Shown here: positions 1 to 4,325 of the stretch, in pieces | How the letters are laid out: each line of letters begins with the position of its first letter | How positions within the stretch are numbered: position 1 is the stretch's first letter | DNA from: an uncultured Alcanivoracaceae bacterium | GTDB taxonomy: Bacteria > Pseudomonadota > Gammaproteobacteria > Pseudomonadales > Alcanivoracaceae | Assembly: GCA_937943665.1 (NCBI GenBank) | Contig: CALEAR010000358.1 | Location: 1 to 6,107, forward strand | Reading direction: 5' to 3' | DNA length: 6,107 nucleotides | Notes under the pieces: generated by a model | Told to the model about the DNA's origin: nothing | The model's database searches: none | What the model saw: only the letters and a program-made list of their open reading frames with translations | Program-made: the position numbers and the translations under genes

Positions 1-584
1 CGCTTCACATCAGGAATGAAGCCCATATCGAGCATGCGATCCGCTTCATCGAGCACGAGGATTTCCACGCGGTCTAGCCATAAATCACGGCGAGTGGCGA
101 AATCCAGTAAACGCCCAGGGGTGGCCACTAAAATATCCACCAAGGAGGTATGTAAGCGTTCTTGTTGCTTATTAAAGTTCATGCCGCCCACCACGCTCAT
201 CACTTCTAAGCCAGTGTGTGCACATAGGGCTTGGGCATCTTTTTCAATTTGTAGGGCGAGCTCCCGGGTAGGGGCCACAATGAGGGCGCGCGGTTCCCCG
301 GCATAGCGCTTAGTGGTAACCGGGTGACGTAATAAATCATTAATCACGGTAATGACAAACGCGGCGGTTTTCCCTGTACCGGTTTGTGCTTTGCCGATGG
401 CATCTGCGCCTTTAAGGGTGTGCTCTAGTACTTGTGCTTGAATGGGGGTGCAGTATTGGAATCCCACATCGGCAATACCGTGCATTAGGCTCAGTTCAAG
501 ATCAAAGTCATGGAAGCGGGTTTTGCCTTCTTGTGGGGGCACTTGGAATTGATCTAACGTCCAGTTGTTCTTGCTGTTTGGCAT
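1..584 (-). CDS. rhlB: RhlB-like DEAD-box ATP-dependent RNA helicase, N-terminal part (cut by the left edge)
   Basis: This is the first 194 codons of a DEAD-box RNA helicase, covering nearly all of RecA-like domain 1. Visible motifs, in order: an upstream aromatic F24 and Q motif GFQYCTPIQ (41-49); Walker A AQTGTGKT (66-73); motif Ia APTRELA (104-110); a GG pair (133-134); motif Ib TPGR (155-158); and Walker B DEAD (179-182), followed by RMLDMGF. Domain 2 and the C-terminal tail lie outside the window. The GF-(Q/H)-x-CTPIQA stretch and the [11 protein letters not shown] segment before motif Ia are closer to RhlB than to RhlE, SrmB or DeaD as I remember them. In enteric bacteria RhlB unwinds RNA for the RNase E degradosome in the cytoplasm; partnership with RNase E here is inference. 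The ATG at 584 has an AGAAGAG ribosome site four bases upstream. The family is certain; the symbol is probable. Confidence 0.85.
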   Translation of the reverse strand, partial: MPNSKNNWTLDQFQVPPQEGKTRFHDFDLELSLMHGIADVGFQYCTPIQAQVLEHTLKGADAIGKAQTGTGKTAAFVITVINDLLRHPVTTKRYAGEPRALIVAPTRELALQIEKDAQALCAHTGLEVMSVVGGMNFNKQQERLHTSLVDILVATPGRLLDFATRRDLWLDRVEILVLDEADRMLDMGFIPDVK

Positions 585-637
585 GTGACTCTTCTGTAAA
601 TAAGGGGCATTGGGCCCAAAATAACGTATTGCAGGAA

Positions 638-643
638 ATTATA
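638..643 (-). promoter_or_regulatory. Candidate -10 element for the rhlB-like helicase
   Basis: On the minus strand this reads TATAAT, a perfect sigma-70 -10 box about 54 bases before the helicase ATG. The best-placed -35 (TTAGTG, 17-bp spacing) is poor, so an activator would be needed or the match is by chance. The box lies in a small palindrome, GGAAAT-TAT-ATTTCC (634-648). Confidence 0.35.
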
Positions 644-647
644 TTTC

Positions 648-680
648 CCTCAGTGTTCACCACTAACTCCATCACTGAGG
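648..680. repeat. Inverted repeat upstream of the helicase gene
   Basis: Perfect 8-bp arms, CCTCAGTG (648-655) and CACTGAGG (673-680), are separated by 17 bases. The repeat lies just upstream of the candidate helicase -10 box, between the -10 and -35 positions, where an operator would act. No U-tract follows, so it is not an intrinsic terminator. The spacer 585-851 holds nothing else I can support besides this, the -10 box and the terminator at 820-845. Confidence 0.35.
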
Positions 681-819
681 AAAAAGAGAGGCTGCTGAGA
701 AAGGTTTGCTTTAGACCGCATTCAGCAGGATGGGCCTGCAATATGATCTGTGAAGCTAATGCTAATTCAAGCGGCGGGTAAGCACAAACATTAAACAGGT
801 TTTGGGACGCAAAAAAGGG

Positions 820-845
820 AAAACGGGTGCTTTCACACCCGTTTT
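820..845 (-). terminator. Intrinsic terminator of the short-chain dehydrogenase locus
   Basis: The perfect 10-bp stem is AAAACGGGTG (820-829) with CACCCGTTTT (836-845), and the loop is 6 bases. Read on the minus strand, the stem ends in TTTT and is followed by CCC and six T residues. It begins seven bases after the dehydrogenase stop codon. Confidence 0.8.
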
Positions 846-851
846 GATAGG

Positions 852-1647
852 TTAAGAGAACTTTCTCATCATCCGTTGGCCATCCACCACAATGCGTTGG
901 TAGAAGGTGGGCATGAGGCGCTGCATTGCATCAATGGCTTTAGCATCGTTTCCAATGAGTACGCGACGCTTGTTTTTAAGTACACCCTTGAGGATGGTGG
1001 CGGCGGCCTCATCGGCTGTGGTGCGGAATAAACGTTCAAAATCGGCAATGGCCTTTTCTGGTGTGGTGCCCGTGATGGCAGATACATCGTTCATACGGGC
1101 ATTACGCGCAATATTGGTTTTGATACCGCCTGGGTGCACGCAGGTGCAAGAAACATTGCTGCGACTGATCTCAAGCTCCTGTCGTAGGGATTCAGTGAAG
1201 CCACGAACAGCAAATTTAGCGGCGTTATAGGCGGATTGTGTGGGCATGCTCACAATGCCAAACAGGCTAGATAGCCTTAGTGCCAGATACCACACCACCA
1301 AAGTTAATGCTCATGAGCCAATCGAAATCTTCATAGCGCATGTCTTCCACGGTGGCACCAAGAGCAACCCCCGCATTGTTGAACACTAGGTGCACCTCAC
1401 CGAAATGCTCAAACACAGTGTCTGCATAGGCGTGAACAGCCTCGCGGTCTGCCACGTCTAAACGCTGCACGTGGGTTTGCGCCCCTTTTTGCTTTAATAA
1501 GGCGGCGGTTTCATTAAGGCCAGCTTCGTTAACATCAGAAATAGCAAGCTTGGCGCCTTTGTCGGCAAGCTGTAAGGCAAGGGAACGGCCTATACCAGAA
1601 CCCGCACCTGTGATAACAGCAACACGGTTGTTGAAGTGTTTGATCAT
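852..1647 (-). pseudogene. Classical short-chain dehydrogenase/reductase (SDR), broken by an internal deletion and frameshift
   Basis: Two reading frames together make one SDR. The first (1267-1647, 126 codons) has the nucleotide-binding motif TGAGSGIG (13-20), an acidic D38 after beta-2 that favours NAD(H), NNAG (90-93) and the active-site Asn N115, then stops after GTKAI. The second frame resumes at SSLFGIV (about 1271) and runs 139 residues to 852. It carries the catalytic Ser, YNAAK (Tyr and Lys) and the HPGGIKT motif. About 15-17 residues normally lie between GTKA and the SS pair (end of helix 4, turn and beta-5), and they are absent. A deletion of roughly 47 bases (length 2 mod 3) fits. 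An intact product would be about 280 aa. The ATG at 1647 has an AGAAGG ribosome site eight bases upstream. The second frame has only a TTG start with no clear ribosome site, so reinitiation is unlikely. The substrate is unknown. An assembly error is the alternative. Confidence 0.8.
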
Positions 1648-1667
1648 GAAAGTAACCTTCTAAGCTG

Positions 1668-1697
1668 TTGCACAATGGATGTGTTTTGTTTGTGCAA
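1668..1697. promoter_or_regulatory. Inverted repeat at the predicted SDR transcription start (candidate operator)
   Basis: Perfect 8-bp arms, TTGCACAA (1668-1675) and TTGTGCAA (1690-1697), are separated by 14 bases. The repeat lies directly downstream of the SDR -10 box and covers the expected start site near 1694. Each arm resembles the TTGCGCAA core of the palindrome at 1719-1730, which suggests one regulator binding several sites. Confidence 0.45.
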
Positions 1698-1700
1698 ATA

Positions 1701-1728
1701 ACTATAGGTCATTTGTATCATTGCGCAA
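1701..1728 (-). promoter_or_regulatory. Candidate sigma-70 promoter of the SDR locus
   Basis: On the minus strand, TTGCGC (1723-1728) as -35 and TATAGT (1701-1706) as -10 are separated by 16 bp. The -10 matches consensus at five of six positions; the -35 matches at three. The predicted start is near 1694, giving a leader of about 47 bases. Palindromes overlap both the -35 and the start region. Confidence 0.5.
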
Positions 1729-1730
1729 TG
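1719..1730. promoter_or_regulatory. 12-bp perfect palindrome over the SDR -35 box (candidate operator)
   Basis: CATTGCGCAATG is its own reverse complement over all 12 bases and covers the proposed -35 hexamer. A partial copy, CAATGCGC, follows at 1734-1741. The placement would suit a repressor that blocks RNA polymerase. The regulator is not in this window and I do not recognise the site. Confidence 0.45.
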
Positions 1731-1800
1731 TTACAATGCGCCATGTTTCTTCCTGAGGGTGTCTTCATGGCGCCGTTCAATGGGCGCTACAGCAAACCTA

Positions 1801-2541
1801 TTAGTTCGACAGGGCGTCTTCTGCGTCTTTGGCGAAGTGATCAAACTGTATGTAATCAAAGGTGTGGCCATGGTAAGCCGGTGATTTGATCAAGCGACGC
1901 AAACGTTCCAACGTAAAATAAGGTGCATCCCGCAATAGGATGTTGGCTAGCCATGGGCGAATATAGCCACCTGGATCTAGCTGAAGCTCATAGGTAACCG
2001 AGACCTCATTAGCAGAGAGCCATTTAAAGCTAAACACCCCTTCGATATAAGGAAACCGAATGTAATCCGAGTTTGGCGGCAGGTAATCGGGTGCGTTGGA
2101 TAAGGAAATCTCCACAAAGTCATAGCCTTCCTCTCCCTCTGGAAGGTATTGCGTGACCTCCGCTTTAAGTAGGGCTTCTCGGTTTTTAAGAGGCCAAGGC
2201 AGCAAGGTTTGAAAACGTAAATAACGCTCTAAGGGGGTCACTTGCTCTAGTTCTTTGGCGTGGCTGACAAAGTGGAGCCAACGGGGGTAGTTGTTAAAAT
2301 CGTTCATCAGCGCCACAAAGGCATAGGGGTCTGATTCTTCAATCACCGTATTGCCGCGGAAGGCGGCGATGCCGGTATCTTTATCGAGCTTTTTATGCAC
2401 TATGATGCCATCGCGGTCGGCAATCAATTCCCATTCTGCGGTTGTGGCATCTGCAAAAGCACTCTGTGTGCCGCTAAAAAGAAGGGTGGCCAATAAAAAA
2501 GAGAAGAAAAACATCACAGGACGTAAGGTTAGCGCCAACAT
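1801..2541 (-). CDS. Secreted START-domain (StAR-related lipid-transfer) protein
   Basis: The 246-aa protein starts with a classical signal peptide: a hydrophobic core from about 9 to 23, then a TQSAFA end with likely cleavage after A30. The mature part is a START-like lipid-binding domain. It opens with W-x-L-I-x-D-x-D-G-I-x-V (37-48), has the HKKLD strand (49-53), AFRGNTVIEES (60-70) and YPRW (85-88), and then the PWPLKNRE segment (115-122), which is typical of START proteins of this type. The EVSVTYELQLDPGGYIRPW stretch (179-197) and a C-terminal amphipathic helix close the cavity. START domains bind a hydrophobic ligand such as a phospholipid or sterol; the ligand here is unknown and periplasmic location is inferred from the signal peptide. 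The ATG at 2541 has a weak AGCAGG ten bases upstream. The gene lies 153 bp upstream of the SDR locus with no U-tract terminator between, so readthrough is possible. Confidence 0.82.
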   Translation of the reverse strand: MLALTLRPVMFFFSFLLATLLFSGTQSAFADATTAEWELIADRDGIIVHKKLDKDTGIAAFRGNTVIEESDPYAFVALMNDFNNYPRWLHFVSHAKELEQVTPLERYLRFQTLLPWPLKNREALLKAEVTQYLPEGEEGYDFVEISLSNAPDYLPPNSDYIRFPYIEGVFSFKWLSANEVSVTYELQLDPGGYIRPWLANILLRDAPYFTLERLRRLIKSPAYHGHTFDYIQFDHFAKDAEDALSN

Positions 2542-2599
2542 GATATTAAAACCTGCTGTATTCGTTATTTGTATGGTTTGGGCGCTAACAATAATACAA

Positions 2600-2637
2600 A
2601 TGCAAGCGGCTGCCTATTACTTTGCAGCCGCTTGCAT
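2600..2637 (-). terminator. Strong hairpin after the cold-shock-domain gene, probable terminator
   Basis: The perfect 14-bp stem is ATGCAAGCGGCTGC (2600-2613) with GCAGCCGCTTGCAT (2624-2637), and the loop is ten bases. On the minus strand it begins eight bases after the stop of the cold-shock-domain gene and is followed by an interrupted T-rich run, TTTGTATTATT. The stem is stronger than most terminators and the tract weaker, so it could also act as a 3'-end stabiliser. Confidence 0.65.
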
Positions 2638-2645
2638 GGGTATTT

Positions 2646-3293
2646 TTACCTATGAATAAAAACTTGCTCCGCTTGCTCGCCGCGTTCTGTGGTGCGGGTG
2701 GTAAAGCTAACTCTTACCCCCTGTTGTAAACTGCGACGACCACCGTTATCCACGGCACGGAAGTGAACAAACACTTCACGGCCATCTTCCGCCAAAATAA
2801 AACCAAACCCTTTATTGGGGTTAAACCATTTCACTTCTCCCTTTTCATGGTTGGAGCGATCAACGGCTTGGTTCTGTTTGGCGCGTGGCTTGCGTTGGCG
2901 GCGTGATGGGGTACGAGTGGTTTTGCCCTTAGGCTGGTTAGCTTGTTGTGCCAGCTTAGCCCAAGGTAGCAATGGTAGGGCATAAATAATTACCGCTAGT
3001 ACCGCTAAGGGGCTACCTCCTTGGCTGATATAAGCCAAGGAGGAAGCAAGGAAGAAAAGTAATAGGACTGTGTGCAAGCGTGAGCGCAAGGGAGAGGGCG
3101 ACACACAAAATATATTAATCAGCGCCGCTAATAAAAAACCAAAACCGGCTTGTAGCGTGACGGCAGAAGGTTCAAGCTCTGTGAGTAGGAAACTAGGCTT
3201 GAAGAGTAGACCCAAGCCGATGGCGGCGAACAAAAAAGCAAAAATAGCGTAAATGGCTATTAGGGGTTTAGGTAAAGTAATTGTTGCTTGCAT
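2646..3293 (-). CDS. Membrane-anchored cold-shock-domain protein (four transmembrane helices plus C-terminal CSD)
   Basis: The 215-aa protein has two parts. Residues 11-110 hold four hydrophobic segments (about 11-32, 44-64, 73-90 and 93-110). A very basic, proline-containing linker follows (116-148; KGKTTRTPSRRQRKPRAK). Residues 151-214 form a cold-shock domain: GEVKWFNPNKGFGFI with RNP1 KGFGFI (161-166), RNP2 VFVHF (174-178), and GVRVSF and QAEQV strands. The nucleic-acid-facing aromatics W156, F163, F165, F175, H177 and F178 are kept, so RNA or single-stranded DNA binding is expected. An even number of helices and the basic linker put the CSD in the cytoplasm, at the inner membrane. Function is unknown; an RNA chaperone tied to the membrane is inference. 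The only Met is residue 1, and an in-frame stop lies three codons upstream, so the ATG at 3293 is the likely start. It has no good ribosome site; TAAGG lies about 14 bases upstream. Confidence 0.85.
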   Translation of the reverse strand: MQATITLPKPLIAIYAIFAFLFAAIGLGLLFKPSFLLTELEPSAVTLQAGFGFLLAALINIFCVSPSPLRSRLHTVLLLFFLASSLAYISQGGSPLAVLAVIIYALPLLPWAKLAQQANQPKGKTTRTPSRRQRKPRAKQNQAVDRSNHEKGEVKWFNPNKGFGFILAEDGREVFVHFRAVDNGGRRSLQQGVRVSFTTRTTERGEQAEQVFIHR

Positions 3294-3470
3294 AAGAAGT
3301 TATAAAACCTTAAGTCAAAATAAAAAGGTAATTAAAAGCCAATGGCTAAAAAGAGGCTGATTCAGGCGTTGCTTTAATAGGGGTTTATTATGCAGCGCCA
3401 GGTAACTATCGCTCATTGAGCCAGCAAAAGGCTTGCTTTGTTAGCAGCATAGGATACGCAAAAAAATGCA

Positions 3471-3490
3471 GTACCGCTGCGAAACGGTAC
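3471..3490 (-). other. Hairpin with nearby T-tract in the divergent spacer
   Basis: A 6-bp inverted repeat, GTACCG (3471-3476) and CGGTAC (3485-3490), has an 8-base loop. On the minus strand, seven T residues (3460-3466) follow it after four bases, which resembles a weak intrinsic terminator or attenuator in the leader of the cold-shock-domain gene. The remainder of the 3294-3565 spacer holds two 11-bp palindromes with 5-base arms: AGCCA-A-TGGCT (3337-3347) and GCTCA-T-TGAGC (3411-3421). I see no gene in it. Confidence 0.35.
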
Positions 3491-3565
3491 AGTAGCTAGA
3501 ATGTGAGCGGCTGTCCACTACCAGGGGTATGGCACTCGTAAATCATAGCGAAGCATGGTGATGAA

Positions 3566-3907
3566 ATGAAAGAAAAGCAGCGTTTATACAGGGTGATTTT
3601 TTTAAATCATGAGCATAGGTACGAAGTTTATGCACAAGAGGTGAATGCCAGCGCTGTTCCTGGGTTTGTGGAGGTGGCGTCGCTAGTATTTGACGAAAGC
3701 CCCTTGGTGAACCATGGCGAAGAGGAGCCATTAAAAGAAGAGTTCGGCAATGTGGTGCGCACCTTAATCCCTGTGCATGCGGTGTTGCGGGTGGATGAGG
3801 TGAATAAGAAGGGCATTGCTAAGGTGGTGGATTTAGGCCCGCGAGTGAGTAATGTGCATTACTTTCCGAATCATTTTCCCCCGCAAGGGCCGCAGGATGA
3901 AGGTTAA
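3566..3907 (+). CDS. DUF1820 family protein
   Basis: The 113-aa, soluble, acidic protein has no signal peptide or membrane segment. It matches the DUF1820 pattern as I know it: an N-terminal strand LYRVIFLNHEHRYEVYAQEV (7-26), a GFVEVASLVFDE strand (33-44), then LKEEFGNVVRTLIPVHAVLRVDEVNKKGIAKV (56-87), whose IP-x-HA-x-x-R-x-DEV core is the family hallmark. The tail, rich in Pro, Gly and Asn, is variable. DUF1820 proteins are small, common in Pseudomonas and relatives, and have no established function that I know of. The ATG at 3566 has a GGTG ribosome site six bases upstream. The gene is divergent from the cold-shock-domain gene with 272 bp between and converges on the tRNA gene through a shared terminator, so it is monocistronic. 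I found no clear promoter; TAGAAT at 3497-3502 is a possible -10 box without a good -35. Confidence 0.82.
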   Translation: MKEKQRLYRVIFLNHEHRYEVYAQEVNASAVPGFVEVASLVFDESPLVNHGEEEPLKEEFGNVVRTLIPVHAVLRVDEVNKKGIAKVVDLGPRVSNVHYFPNHFPPQGPQDEG

Positions 3908-3942
3908 TCTGGGCGCGAATTTGCGTGGTGAGCGGGCATAAA

Positions 3943-3968
3943 AAAAGCCCTTGGGAACAAGGGCTTTT
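3943..3968. terminator. Bidirectional terminator between the DUF1820 gene and tRNA-Met
   Basis: The perfect 11-bp stem is AAAAGCCCTTG (3943-3953) with CAAGGGCTTTT (3958-3968), with a GGAA loop. On the minus strand it is followed by a run of seven T residues, so it ends the tRNA transcript well. On the plus strand four T residues close it, enough to serve the DUF1820 gene, which stops 35 bases before. Confidence 0.85.
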
Positions 3969-3974
3969 GAAATA

Positions 3975-4051
3975 TGGTAGCTACGGGTGGGCTCGAACCA
4001 CCGACCTCAGCATTATGAGTGCTGCGCTCTGACCAGCTGAGCTACGTAGCC
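3975..4051 (-). tRNA. Elongator tRNA-Met (anticodon CAU), CCA encoded
   Basis: All 77 bases fold as a cloverleaf: acceptor GGCTACG/CGTAGCT; D stem GCTC/GAGC with GG in the loop; anticodon stem CAGCA/TGCTG around CTCATAA (CAU at 4015-4017); variable AGGTC; T stem GGTGG/CCACC around TTCGAGC; discriminator A; and encoded CCA (3975-3977). The body closely follows the E. coli elongator tRNA-Met. C11-G24 in the D stem and the lack of three G-C pairs in the anticodon stem argue against an initiator. tRNA-Ile2 (lysidine-modified CAU) is the other alternative but matches less well. The first acceptor pair is G1-U72, a wobble where the E. coli gene has G-C. The tRNA inserts methionine at internal AUG codons. 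Confidence 0.93.
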
Positions 4052-4068
4052 TTAACAAGTGAGCGCGA

Positions 4069-4097
4069 ATTCTCTATGAGATAAATTTGCTTGTCAA
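4069..4097 (-). promoter_or_regulatory. Promoter of tRNA-Met
   Basis: On the minus strand a perfect -35 TTGACA (4092-4097) is followed after 17 bp by GAGAAT (4069-4074; four of six matches). The next bases, TCGCGCTC, form a GC-rich discriminator of the kind seen at stringently controlled stable-RNA promoters. The predicted start near 4062 gives a leader of about 11 bases before the mature tRNA. Confidence 0.75.
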
Positions 4098-4215
4098 GTG
4101 TTTTGTCCCTCTGCTTTACTATGACGCAGTTTTTGGCCGCTGCGCCGAGGAAAGAGTGTCTTTTCATTGTAAGAATTGCTCATAGCTTGGTAAGCTTAGC
4201 GCTGCCGCTATTTGG

Positions 4216-4236
4216 GCACACTTTTTTCACGTGTGC
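4216..4236 (+). other. Hairpin in the spacer before the acyl-CoA ligase gene
   Basis: The 6-bp arms GCACAC (4216-4221) and GTGTGC (4231-4236) enclose nine bases (six T then CAC). TTTT follows after four bases (4241-4244). It may be a regulatory site or a weak attenuator about 90 bases before the fadD start. A tandem GCTAATA repeat lies at 4285-4298. I see no strong sigma-70 promoter in 4098-4325. Confidence 0.25.
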
Positions 4237-4325
4237 GCGGTTTTCTAGTTTCCGTGAATAATAAAAACTGTCCTTCGATGGTTTGCTAATAGCTAATAAC
4301 GACTGAGTATGAGAGGGCTCCCCCC

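Noticed and set aside
508..741. Minus-strand 77-codon frame overlapping the helicase start in another frame
   Set aside because: No ribosome site or family resemblance; it covers the candidate promoter and the first 25 helicase codons.
434..781. Plus-strand 115-codon frame overlapping the start of the helicase gene
   Set aside because: It lies antisense to the helicase coding region and spacer, has no recognisable protein pattern and is explained as a shadow of the helicase gene.
852..1301. Independent gene made of the second SDR frame
   Set aside because: It starts only at TTG without a ribosome site, lacks the nucleotide-binding half, and continues the upstream frame in family order.
1767..1790. 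GC-rich hairpin after the START-domain gene (GCGCC 1770-1774 with GGCGC 1783-1787)
   Set aside because: Only five firm pairs and no T-tract on the minus strand, so it is not a convincing intrinsic terminator.
3529..3561. Ten-codon upstream frame (MALVNHSEAW) before the DUF1820 start, with a further ATG-rich stop overlap at 3555-3569
   Set aside because: A regulatory leader peptide was considered, but AGGGG lies only one base from its ATG, too close for a working ribosome site, and no run of regulatory codons is present.
3975..4051. Initiator tRNA-fMet because of the weak first acceptor pair
   Set aside because: The D stem has C11-G24, the anticodon stem lacks the three G-C pairs of initiators, and the body matches elongator tRNA-Met.
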